From contig JAIRSO010000064.1 in the NCBI GenBank assembly GCA_031255415.1, positions 1-44,609 on the forward strand: DNA of 44,609 bases. Direction: 5' to 3'. Within the stretch, counting starts at the first letter, position 1, and each line of letters opens with the position of its first letter. A program made the position numbers and the translations under genes. The notes beneath the pieces are model-generated. The model was not told the DNA's origin. It did not search any database and saw only the letters and a list, made by a program, of their open reading frames with translations. Shown here in pieces: positions 15,803 to 23,189 of this stretch. Origin of the DNA: Oscillospiraceae bacterium. GTDB lineage: Bacteria; Bacillota; Clostridia; Christensenellales; Aristaeellaceae.

Positions 15803-15839
15803 CCCGCATAGCACTCGATCGCGTTATACGCGCAAGCAG

Positions 15840-15864
15840 CCCCGCCAGGCACGGCGGGGTTTTT
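15840..15864 (+). terminator. Intrinsic terminator of spoIVA
   Basis: CCCCGCC (15840-15846) and GGCGGGG (15853-15859) form a perfect 7-bp stem with a 6-nt loop, followed by TTTTT (15860-15864), 38 nt after the spoIVA stop. Confidence 0.9.
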
Positions 15865-15942
15865 GCCGTCCATGGAATCCGCCGCCAATACCCATTCTTT
15901 GCCTATATCCAGTACGCCCATCACATAAACGGAATATTACCG

Positions 15943-15971
15943 TTGCAATCGCGCCGCGCATTTACTATAAT
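15943..15971 (+). promoter_or_regulatory. SigA-type promoter of the 16041-16640 gene
   Basis: TTGCAA (15943-15948), 17 nt, TATAAT (15966-15971), giving a leader of about 65 nt. Unlike spoIVA, this gene appears to be expressed vegetatively. Confidence 0.8.
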
Positions 15972-16040
15972 AGTCGTATCGTGAGGAATGCTGTCGGACG
16001 CGGCGTCCCGCGCTCGCCAGGCGCGCAAGGGGGTGATATG

Positions 16041-16640
16041 ATGCCGATCAGTTTCGTGGTATACCAGATGCGCAGCGCGATGGAACACGATCTGGTCGTA
16101 TCGCTCTACACCGACATGAACGACCCGGACGCGTACTGCAGCGGGTACATCGAGCAGGTGAACGCTAAGCATGTGCTGCTGTCCGCGCTCACGCCGTGGG
16201 GGCACCGTGACGGCTGGCTGCTGTGGCGCGTGAGCGACGTGCAGCAGGTATACATGGGCGACGAAGAGGAGACGAGGCTGGAACTGCTAGCTAGGCTCTA
16301 CGGCGAGGACCGCGCGCCGCTCACGCACAAGCCCGCGTCCCCCGAGTCCGATCTATCGCACTGGGTGCTGGACTGGGCGAAGCGGGAGCGGCGCACGATC
16401 AGCCTGCTCACCTCGTCCAGAACGTACACGGGCAGGGTCAAGGCGCGCGATGATCTGCGCGTCACGCTGGACGCGTTCGACTTTTTCGGACGAATTCAGC
16501 AGCCGCCGGTGGTTAGGCCGCTGCGCGAGGTGGAGTCTATCTCCATAGGCACCGAGTACGAGCGGATGTACGACTTCCTTCACGCCTCGCGCGACAAGAT
16601 TGACCTGCCGCAGACCTGGTGGAACAAGGAACCGACATGA
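16041..16640 (+). CDS. Hypothetical protein with two Sm-like/SH3-like repeats
   Basis: A 199-residue soluble protein I cannot name. It consists of two similar halves. Residues about 14-86 run from HDLVVSLYTD through GYIEQVNAKHVLLSAL to VSDVQQVYMGDEEETRLELL. Residues about 114-182 run from RRTISLLTSS through GRVKARDDLRVTLDAF to LREVESISIGTEYERMYDFL. Both show the strand pattern charged-V-S-L, G-hydrophobic-V, hydrophobic-L, V-I-G-E/Y-E, which resembles Sm-like or SH3-type barrels found in RNA-binding and regulatory proteins. The ATG pair at 16038/16041 follows AAGGGGGTGAT; the second gives better spacing. It has its own SigA promoter and no operon partner. A regulatory or nucleic-acid-binding function is only inference. 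Confidence 0.7.
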   Translation: MPISFVVYQMRSAMEHDLVVSLYTDMNDPDAYCSGYIEQVNAKHVLLSALTPWGHRDGWLLWRVSDVQQVYMGDEEETRLELLARLYGEDRAPLTHKPASPESDLSHWVLDWAKRERRTISLLTSSRTYTGRVKARDDLRVTLDAFDFFGRIQQPPVVRPLREVESISIGTEYERMYDFLHASRDKIDLPQTWWNKEPT

Positions 16641-16680
16641 TGCACAATACTACGCGCGATTCAATAGATGAATCTCACGT

Positions 16681-16709
16681 TTGACAATCCTGCAGTTTCG
16701 CGTTACAAT
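16681..16709 (+). promoter_or_regulatory. SigA-type promoter of the purine operon
   Basis: A perfect TTGACA (16681-16686), 17 nt, TACAAT (16704-16709). The start codon of purE lies about 145 nt downstream of the expected transcription start, leaving a long structured leader. Confidence 0.88.
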
Positions 16710-16715
16710 AGAGTC

Positions 16716-16846
16716 CGACACACGAAACGCCATGATTCGAAAGGAATCTATCGTAACATGGGCTGTTTTGACGGCGGGGTTTACCTCGCGGGGGATAGAG
16801 GGGGCCGGACGCGCGTAGGCGTGTTCGGCTCCCTTGCGTTCGTTTT
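16716..16846 (+). promoter_or_regulatory. Structured leader of the purine operon
   Basis: The untranslated leader contains a two-tier hairpin: GGGGGCCG (16800-16807) pairs with CGGCTCCC (16826-16833) with one G-U, and ACGC pairs with GCGT inside it. A partly T-rich stretch follows (CGTTCGTTTT), then the purE ribosome binding site. It could be a weak attenuator or a ligand-responsive element. I looked for the conserved cores of the purine and ZTP riboswitches and did not find them. Confidence 0.45.
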
Positions 16847-16861
16847 GGAGGCAATATCTGG

Positions 16862-17350
16862 ATGCGCGCATTGACGATCGGGATTGTGCTGGGAAGCGAC
16901 AGCGATCTGCCCGCGATGAAGGGCGCTTTCGATACGCTGGCGGAACTGGGCGTGCCGTATAAGGCGCGGATACTCTCCGCGCATAGGACTCCGGACGAGG
17001 CGGCCTCGTTCGCCGCGGACGCGAGGGAGTCCGGCTTCGGCGCGATAATTGCGGCTGCGGGTAAGGCCGCGCATCTAGCCGGAGCGTTAGCTGCGCGGAC
17101 CACGATTCCGGTTATAGGCGTTCCGATGCGATCCGGCGAGCTGGACGGGCTGGACGCGTTGTTATCGACGGTGCAGATGCCCGGCGGGATACCCGTCGCG
17201 ACGGTGGCGATAGGCGGCGCGGTCAACGCGGCGCTGTTAGCCGCGCAGATACTAGCCGTCACGGACGAGAGCCTAGCGGCAAAACTGGACGCGATGCGAG
17301 AGCGAAACCGCAAGGCTGTGCTGGAGAAGGACGCAAGATTGAACGGGTAG
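16862..17350 (+). CDS. purE: PurE, N5-CAIR mutase / AIR carboxylase
   Basis: A 162-residue enzyme forming CAIR in purine synthesis. Key motifs are GSDSDLPAM near residue 11, SAHRTP (about 40-45) and the AAGKAAHLAG loop that holds the catalytic His, followed by PVIGVP. In class I organisms the substrate is N5-CAIR made by PurK; no purK is in this window, so either purK lies elsewhere or this PurE uses AIR and CO2 directly. The residues I can read do not settle the class. GGAGG lies 10 nt before the ATG. It opens the nine-gene pur operon and is separated from purC by an unusual 141-nt spacer with tandem repeats. Confidence 0.95.
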   Translation: MRALTIGIVLGSDSDLPAMKGAFDTLAELGVPYKARILSAHRTPDEAASFAADARESGFGAIIAAAGKAAHLAGALAARTTIPVIGVPMRSGELDGLDALLSTVQMPGGIPVATVAIGGAVNAALLAAQILAVTDESLAAKLDAMRERNRKAVLEKDARLNG

Positions 17351-17361
17351 GGGCACTATGT

Positions 17362-17453
17362 GTAGTTTCCTCCCGGTTAATACTCACCCTGGTGGGTGGC
17401 TCGCCCGGTAGTTTCCTTCCGGCTAATACTCGCTCTGGCGAGTGATTCCTCCT
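17362..17453 (+). repeat. Two tandem 46-bp repeats with covarying hairpins between purE and purC
   Basis: Unit 1 is 17362-17407 and unit 2 is 17408-17453; both begin GTAGTTTCCT. Over the first 36 positions every difference is a transition. Each contains a 6-bp hairpin with a CTG-type tetraloop: ACTCAC-CCTG-GTGGGT (17382-17397) and ACTCGC-TCTG-GCGAGT (17428-17443). Two base pairs differ but pairing is preserved (A-T to G-C; T-G to T-A). Pyrimidine stretches (TTTCCTCC, TTTCCTTCC, TTCCTCC) are complementary to the purC ribosome binding site AAGGAGG at about 17477-17483. This suggests an RNA regulatory element acting on purC translation, but I recognise no known family. Confidence 0.8.
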
Positions 17454-17491
17454 AAAGAACGCCCCCACCCCCAAACAAGGAGGCGATCATC

Positions 17492-18226
17492 ATGGTTACG
17501 TCAACCATCCCCGCGCGCGGATCGATGTTATACGAAGGCAAGGCTAAGAAGGTCTACGCCACCGACAACCCGGAGCTATGCGTCGTATCATACAAGGACG
17601 ACGCGACCGCGTTCAACGGCCTGAAGAAGGGCGTCATCTCCGGCAAAGGCGCGATCAACAACCGCGTGACCAACCACCTGATGCGCCTGCTCGAGTCCAA
17701 CGGCATACCCACCCACCTGGTCGAGGAACTAAACGACCGCGATACCCTCGTAAAACGCGTTTCGATTATACCGCTCGAGGTAATAATACGCAATATCGCG
17801 GCAGGCTCGCTGGCGAAACGGCTGGGTATCGCGGAAGGCGCGCCAATGAAGCGCACGGTTATCGAGTACTGTTATAAGGACGACTCGCTGGGCGATCCGA
17901 TCGTGAACGACTCGCATATCCTCGCTATGGATTGGGCGAATGAATCGGAACTCAAACTCATATCGGAAGCATCGTTAAGGATTAACAATATACTGAAAGA
18001 ATACCTGTCCGGCGCCGGATTAACGCTGGTCGATTTTAAGCTGGAGTTCGGCAGGCTGCCCGGCGGCGAAATCGTCCTGGCGGACGAGATATCTCCGGAT
18101 ACATGCAGGTTCTGGGACGCGAACACGGGCGAGAAACTGGACAAGGATCGTTTCCGCAGGAACCTGGGCGGAGTGGAGGAAGCCTACCGCGAGATTCGCG
18201 CGAGATTGTTAGGGGCTGATAAGTGA
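17492..18226 (+). CDS. purC: SAICAR synthetase PurC
   Basis: A 244-residue ATP-dependent ligase that joins CAIR and aspartate. Family landmarks are [16 protein letters not shown] near the N-terminus, [18 protein letters not shown], and the late DFKLEFGR...[17 protein letters not shown]. Length is standard for bacterial PurC. AAGGAGG lies 8 nt upstream of ATG 17492, and the preceding spacer carries the tandem hairpin repeats that could sequester it. The stop overlaps purF as GTGA, giving tight coupling. Confidence 0.96.
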   Translation: MVTSTIPARGSMLYEGKAKKVYATDNPELCVVSYKDDATAFNGLKKGVISGKGAINNRVTNHLMRLLESNGIPTHLVEELNDRDTLVKRVSIIPLEVIIRNIAAGSLAKRLGIAEGAPMKRTVIEYCYKDDSLGDPIVNDSHILAMDWANESELKLISEASLRINNILKEYLSGAGLTLVDFKLEFGRLPGGEIVLADEISPDTCRFWDANTGEKLDKDRFRRNLGGVEEAYREIRARLLGADK

Positions 18227-19671
18227 TATTCGATAAACTTCACGAGGAGTGCGGCGTGTTCGGCGTGTGCGCGCCCGGCGCGGACGTGGTAGGCGCGGCG
18301 TATCACGCGCTGTTCGCGCTGCAGCATAGAGGCCAGGAAAGCTGCGGCATAGCGGTTAATCGCGCCGGAGTGATCGACGCGCGCAAGGGCGTGGGATTAG
18401 TCACCGACGTGCTCCGGCTCGACGCGGCGCGCGCGCTTGGCTCCGGCGAGATGGCCGTCGGACACTGCCGCTACGCGACTACCGGACGGATGCAGTCGAG
18501 CAACGCGCAGCCGCTGCTGGTCAACCACCTAAAGGGCAGCATGGCGCTGGCCCACAACGGCAACCTGACCAACGCGATGGAACTGCGCGACAAACTGGAA
18601 CAAAAGGGTTCCATCTTCCACGGCACCAGCGACTCCGAGGTGCTGGCCTACATCATCACCCAGGAGCGCATCCAGTCGGCGTCGATCGAGGAGGCCGTGC
18701 GCCGCGCGATGCGCAGGATCAAGGGCGCGTACTCGTCCGTGATCATGAGCCCGCGCAAACTGATAGCAGTCCGCGATCCGTTCGGGTTCCGTCCGCTTTG
18801 CATAGGCAGTTATGAAGGCGGTTGGGTGTTCGCGAGCGAGTCCTGCGCGCTGGACAGCATCGGCGCGAAGTTCGAGCGCGACGTTGAGCCGGGCGAGATA
18901 GTAGTCGCGTCCCCGGGCGCTGATCTTGTCAGCATACCATACTACGATACCCCGCCCCGCCGCGCGCTGTGCGTGTTCGAGTTGATATACTTCGCGCGCC
19001 CCGATTCGGTGATCGACGGCACGTCGGTGCACAGCGCGCGGATGAAGGCCGGCGCTCTGCTGGCTATCAACCACCCCGTGCAGGCCGACGTGGTGGTAGG
19101 CGTGCCCGACAGCGGCATTGACGCGGCGCTGGGCTACGCGCGACAGAGCGGGATCCCCTACGGCATCGGGTTCATCAAGAACAAGTATATCGCGCGCACG
19201 TTTATTCAACCAGAACAATCCCAGCGCGCGAACGCGGTACGGATCAAACTCAACCCCATCGCGGATACGGTTCGCGGCAAGCGCGTAGTGCTGGTGGACG
19301 ATAGCGTTGTGCGCGGCACGACCACCACGCGCATCGTCAAACTGCTGCGCGAGGCGGGCGCCAGCGAGGCGCACGTAAGGCTGTCCGCGCCGCCGTTCAG
19401 GCATCCGTGCTACTTCGGCACGGACGTGGACTCAACCGAAAGCCTCATCGCGCATAACCATTCCCTCGAAGAGATCCGCGCGATAATTGGCGCGGACAGC
19501 ATCGGCTACTTCCGCGCGGAGGATCTGCCGATGCTGGATCATACCGGACACGGGAATTTCTGCGACGCATGCTTCACCGGCGTTTATCCTACCCCGCCGC
19601 CGAAAGCCCCGGGCAAACTGCGGTTCGAGAGGCGGCTCGATACCCGGACTGGAGGCGTGTACAATGCCTGA
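18223..19671 (+). CDS. purF: Amidophosphoribosyltransferase PurF
   Basis: A 482-residue enzyme catalysing the first committed purine step (PRPP plus glutamine to phosphoribosylamine). With the GTG start at 18223 the sequence begins with a nine-residue propeptide followed by Cys10 (EECGVFGV), the N-terminal nucleophile exposed after processing. The PRPP motif reads [17 protein letters not shown]. The cysteines expected to hold the 4Fe-4S cluster of Bacillus-type PurF are present ([30 protein letters not shown]), so the enzyme is likely oxygen-sensitive. It overlaps purC at its start (GTGA) and purM at its end (8 nt). Confidence 0.96.
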   Translation: MIFDKLHEECGVFGVCAPGADVVGAAYHALFALQHRGQESCGIAVNRAGVIDARKGVGLVTDVLRLDAARALGSGEMAVGHCRYATTGRMQSSNAQPLLVNHLKGSMALAHNGNLTNAMELRDKLEQKGSIFHGTSDSEVLAYIITQERIQSASIEEAVRRAMRRIKGAYSSVIMSPRKLIAVRDPFGFRPLCIGSYEGGWVFASESCALDSIGAKFERDVEPGEIVVASPGADLVSIPYYDTPPRRALCVFELIYFARPDSVIDGTSVHSARMKAGALLAINHPVQADVVVGVPDSGIDAALGYARQSGIPYGIGFIKNKYIARTFIQPEQSQRANAVRIKLNPIADTVRGKRVVLVDDSVVRGTTTTRIVKLLREAGASEAHVRLSAPPFRHPCYFGTDVDSTESLIAHNHSLEEIRAIIGADSIGYFRAEDLPMLDHTGHGNFCDACFTGVYPTPPPKAPGKLRFERRLDTRTGGVYNA

Positions 19672-20689
19672 ACAGATTCGCCACGGCAAGGGCAGCCGAT
19701 CGGACGCGTACGCGAGATCCGGCGTTGACGTGACCGCGGGATACCGCGCGATCGATCTGATCCGCGGTCACGTGGAGCGCGCGAAGATACCCGGCGTGGT
19801 CGGCGGCGTGGGCGGTTTCGGCGGATTGTTCGATCTAGGGGACGGGCGGACGCTCGCCGCTGGAGCGGACGGGGTCGGCACGAAACTGAAACTCGCGATA
19901 CTGCGCGATAAACACGACACTGTAGGTATAGACTGCGTCGCGATGAACGTCAACGATATCGTCTGCTGCGGAGCGAAACCATTATTCTTCCTGGACTATA
20001 TCGCGTCGGGGCGGACGAATCCCGAGCGCGTCGAGAGGATCGTGTCCGGGGTAGCCGACGGATGCGTACAGGCGGGATGCGCGCTGCTGGGCGGCGAAAC
20101 GGCGGAGATGCCCGGCTTCTACGGCGATAACGAGTATGACCTAGCCGGGTTCGCGGTCGGGATACTGGAGTCCGGGCGCAAGCTCCCGTCCGGTGGGATG
20201 AAGGCCGGCGATATATTGATCGCCCTGCCCTCGTCCGGCGTGCATTCCAACGGATTCTCGCTGATACGCCGCGTCTTTCCGGAAGATCGTCTATTAAAGG
20301 AATCCTCATTGCTTGACGAACTGTTAATACCGACGCGCGTCTACTCAAAGCCTATGACCGCGCTCCTCGAGTCGGTCGACGGGGTGCGATCCGCCGCGCA
20401 TATCACCGGCGGAGGATTTTATGAGAATCTGCCGCGCGCGCTTGCGCCCGGGTTCTCGCTGCGCGTAAGCCGGAGCGAACTGCGCGTGCCCGCGATATTC
20501 GACAGAATCCAGGAGGAAGGCGGCGTGTCGGATCGCGACATGTTCAACACGTTCAACATGGGGATGGGCATGGGCGTGATAGTCGCGCGCGAGGAAGCTG
20601 ATACCGCCATAACTGTTCTGCGCGCGAACGGGATCGAAGCGTATGCCGTCGGCGAGATCGAGCCGGGCGACGGCGAGGTATATGTATAA
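19664..20689 (+). CDS. purM: AIR synthetase PurM
   Basis: A 341-residue ATP-dependent cyclo-ligase converting FGAM to AIR. Landmarks are SRSDAYARSGVDVTAGYRAID, VGGFGGLFDL, ADGVGTKLKLA, CVAMNVNDIVCCGAKPLFFLDYIA and GCALLGGETAEMPGFY, all in the expected order for the PurM/PurL superfamily. The start is ATG 19664, with GGAGG 8 nt upstream and an 8-nt overlap with purF; the longer frame running back into purF is a shadow. It is followed by a 39-nt gap before purN. Confidence 0.96.
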   Translation: MPEQIRHGKGSRSDAYARSGVDVTAGYRAIDLIRGHVERAKIPGVVGGVGGFGGLFDLGDGRTLAAGADGVGTKLKLAILRDKHDTVGIDCVAMNVNDIVCCGAKPLFFLDYIASGRTNPERVERIVSGVADGCVQAGCALLGGETAEMPGFYGDNEYDLAGFAVGILESGRKLPSGGMKAGDILIALPSSGVHSNGFSLIRRVFPEDRLLKESSLLDELLIPTRVYSKPMTALLESVDGVRSAAHITGGGFYENLPRALAPGFSLRVSRSELRVPAIFDRIQEEGGVSDRDMFNTFNMGMGMGVIVAREEADTAITVLRANGIEAYAVGEIEPGDGEVYV

Positions 20690-20728
20690 ACTATCGGGCG
20701 TTGGATGGGCGGCGGGGGTGATTGAGCC

Positions 20729-21322
20729 ATGATAAGGATCGCCGTGCTGGCGTCGGGCGGCGGCACCAATCTTCAGGCGTTGATGGACGCGGAGAATCCG
20801 TTCGGGCGGATCGAGTTGGTGATAGGCAGCCGCTCGGGCATACTAGCTCTGGATCGGGCGCGGTCGGCGGGCATACCCACCCGCGTTATCTCTTCAAAGA
20901 AACTGGGCGGCGAGTTCGCCGCGCGGATGCTGGAGACGCTCGCCGAATTCAGGACGGGGCTGATCGTGCTGGCGGGGTATCTGACGATACTGCCCGCCGA
21001 GATTATTAACGCCTACGAGGGACGCGTCGTCAACATTCACCCGGCGCTGCTCCCCGCTTTCGGCGGCAAGGGATACTACGGGCTGAAGGTGCACGAGGCC
21101 GCGCTGGCGCGCGGGGTAAAGGTGACGGGCGCAACGGTGCATCTCGTCACGGAGGAACCCGACGGCGGGCCGATACTCGCGCAGAAGGCAGTCGCCGTAC
21201 TGCCGGGAGACACGCCGGAGAAACTCCAGGCGCGCGTGATGGAACAGGCCGAATGGGAATTACTGCCGCGCGAGGTTCGCAAATTATGCAGGAATTTGGA
21301 GTGGAGTAAATGGAGAGCTTGA
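20729..21322 (+). CDS. purN: GAR transformylase PurN
   Basis: A 197-residue folate-dependent enzyme that formylates GAR. Visible motifs are ASGGGTNLQALMDA at the N-terminus, VLAGYLTILP, NIHPALLPAFGGKGYYG (the catalytic Asn-His region) and HLVTEEPDGGPILAQ with the catalytic Asp. Length is normal. ATG 20729 follows a GGGGGTG site. The last 13 nt overlap the IMP cyclohydrolase gene. Confidence 0.96.
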   Translation: MIRIAVLASGGGTNLQALMDAENPFGRIELVIGSRSGILALDRARSAGIPTRVISSKKLGGEFAARMLETLAEFRTGLIVLAGYLTILPAEIINAYEGRVVNIHPALLPAFGGKGYYGLKVHEAALARGVKVTGATVHLVTEEPDGGPILAQKAVAVLPGDTPEKLQARVMEQAEWELLPREVRKLCRNLEWSKWRA

Positions 21323-22026
21323 CAACGCTGCTAGCCAGCAATCCGTATCCGGGGCGCGGCGTAGCCGTCGGACTCACGCCCGACGGGAAGAACGCGGCGC
21401 TGGGTTATTTCGTGCTGGGGCGCAGCGAGCGCAGCCGCGCCCGCGTGCTGGCGAGGGAGGACGGCAGGATTATAACCAGGGCGATCGACGGCAGATTAAC
21501 CGGCGACACGTCGCTGATACTATACACCGCGCTAGCCGAGGCGAAAGGCTGGACGATCGTGACCAACGGCGCTCAAACCGATACCATCGCGCGGTATCTC
21601 AACGAGGGCGGGACGTTCGAGGACGCGTTAAGGACGTGGGGCTACGAGCCTGATCCGCCTCACTGCACGCCCCGGATCAGCGCGATCGTATCCGTATCGG
21701 GCGGGCTGAAATACAGGCTGGCGTTGCTTCGGAACAGGGGCGGCTCCACTCTGCGATCGTTCTTCGAGTACGAGGGTATCGCCGGCGAGGGGCATTTCAT
21801 CCATACGTACCAGGGCGACGGTTATCCGTTGCCGTCGTTCGAGGGGGAGCCGTTCTCCGTAAGCATCATCAACGATATGGAGGACTGGACGCGCATGCTC
21901 TGGTTCGCGCTGAATCCGGAGAACCGCGTCGCGCTTCTGACAAGATTCATACCGCTTGACGGAGGCGCGCCGACTACCCGCATCGTTAACGCGAGGCCTC
22001 AGCCTGACGCGCCGTCCGAACTGTGA
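21310..22026 (+). CDS. PurO-type IMP cyclohydrolase
   Basis: A 238-residue protein of the family first described as archaeal PurO (Pfam IMP_cyclohyd), which closes the purine ring of FAICAR to give IMP. Supporting text includes NPYPGRGVAVGLTPDGKNAALGYFVLGRSERSRARV near the N-terminus and DPPHCTPRISAIVSVSG in the middle. In this operon it replaces the N-terminal cyclohydrolase domain of the usual bifunctional PurH; the transformylase is the next gene. The gene starts within the end of purN behind GGAGTGGAG, and its stop is followed 7 nt later by the transformylase ATG. Assignment rests on family recall and the context, which agree. Confidence 0.88.
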   Translation: MESLTTLLASNPYPGRGVAVGLTPDGKNAALGYFVLGRSERSRARVLAREDGRIITRAIDGRLTGDTSLILYTALAEAKGWTIVTNGAQTDTIARYLNEGGTFEDALRTWGYEPDPPHCTPRISAIVSVSGGLKYRLALLRNRGGSTLRSFFEYEGIAGEGHFIHTYQGDGYPLPSFEGEPFSVSIINDMEDWTRMLWFALNPENRVALLTRFIPLDGGAPTTRIVNARPQPDAPSEL

Positions 22027-22033
22027 GGTGGCA

Positions 22034-23155
22034 ATGACAGAGCTATCGCTGAAATACGGACTCAACCCGCACCAGAAACCCGCGCGCGTTTACCGCGAGG
22101 ACTCGCTCCCGCTGACGGTGGAGAGCGGACGGCCTGGCTATATTAACCTGATGGACGCGTTGAACGGCTGGCAGCTGGCGCGCGAGATGAAGCGCGTCGC
22201 GAACCGTCCCGCCGCTGCGTCGTTTAAGCATGTGTCTCCGGCTGGAGCGGCGGTTGCGCATGAGGTCGTGGTCGGCGAACACTCGCCGCTGTGCCAGGCT
22301 TATCTGCTGGCGAGGAACTGCGATCCCACATCGTCGTTCGGCGACTTCATCGCGCTGTCCGACGTGTGCGACGAGGATACCGCGAACGTTATAAGACGCG
22401 AGGTATCGGACGGCGTAATCGCGCCGGGATACACCGCGCAGGCGCTGAAGATTCTGCGCGCGAAACGCGGCGGCGCGTACTGTACGCTGCGCGTCGATCC
22501 CGATTACGAGCCGGAGCCTGTCGAGCGGCGGCAGATATTCGGCGTGACCTTCGAGGCGGGACGCAACGATATATCCATCGAGCATAGCCTTCTGGACAAT
22601 ATCGTCAGCCAAAGCGCGTCCGTGCCCGATCGCGCCGCGACCGATCTGCTGCTGTCGCTGGTTATCCTAAAGTACACGCAGTCCAACTCGGTGTGCTGCG
22701 TGAAGGATGGCCAGGCTATAGGCGTGGGCGCTGGGCAGCAGTCGCGCATCCATTGCACCAGGCTGGCGTGCGATAAAGCCGACAAGTGGTGGCTGCGCCG
22801 GCATCCGACGGTCATGACGCTGCCGTTCAGGAAGGGATTATCCCGACCCGACCGCAACAACGCGATCGACCTGTACCTTGTCGGCGAGACGCTTGACCCG
22901 GCGTGGTTTGACGGAGCCGTTCCAGAACCGTTGACGCGGGACGCTCGCGAGGAATGGCTGTCAAAACTGGACGGCGTGTCGATGGGCAGCGACGCGTTCT
23001 TTCCGTTTTCGGACAGCATAGAGCGCGCGCGGCGCAGCGGCGTTAGGTATGTCGCGGAGCCTGGCGGATCGAAACGCGACGGCGATGTAATCGCGGCGTG
23101 CGATAAACACGGCATGACGCTGTGTTTCACCGGTACGCGATTGTTCCACCATTAA
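22034..23155 (+). CDS. Stand-alone AICAR transformylase (PurH C-terminal-type)
   Basis: A 373-residue enzyme formylating AICAR with 10-formyl-THF. It corresponds only to the transformylase part of PurH: it begins ELSLKYGLNPHQKPARVY and has the catalytic Lys-His in SFKHVSPAGAAV, the LRVDPDYEPEP region and SDAFFPFSDSIERARRSG near the end. No methylglyoxal-synthase-like cyclohydrolase domain is present; that activity is supplied by the PurO-type gene directly upstream. GAGGTG lies just before the ATG. Single-domain versions of this kind occur in a subset of Clostridia. Confidence 0.92.
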   Translation: MTELSLKYGLNPHQKPARVYREDSLPLTVESGRPGYINLMDALNGWQLAREMKRVANRPAAASFKHVSPAGAAVAHEVVVGEHSPLCQAYLLARNCDPTSSFGDFIALSDVCDEDTANVIRREVSDGVIAPGYTAQALKILRAKRGGAYCTLRVDPDYEPEPVERRQIFGVTFEAGRNDISIEHSLLDNIVSQSASVPDRAATDLLLSLVILKYTQSNSVCCVKDGQAIGVGAGQQSRIHCTRLACDKADKWWLRRHPTVMTLPFRKGLSRPDRNNAIDLYLVGETLDPAWFDGAVPEPLTRDAREEWLSKLDGVSMGSDAFFPFSDSIERARRSGVRYVAEPGGSKRDGDVIAACDKHGMTLCFTGTRLFHH

Positions 23156-23189
23156 CTGGATCGGTCATAATGATTATGAGGTGAACATA

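Noticed and set aside
16710-16861. Purine or ZTP riboswitch before purE
   Set aside because: The conserved junction and loop sequences of those classes are not visible; only a generic hairpin can be supported.
18529-19404. Long antisense open frame across purF
   Set aside because: It lies entirely opposite a clearly functional purF, lacks a start signal and has the Arg/His/Ala-rich composition typical of antisense shadows in GC-rich genes.
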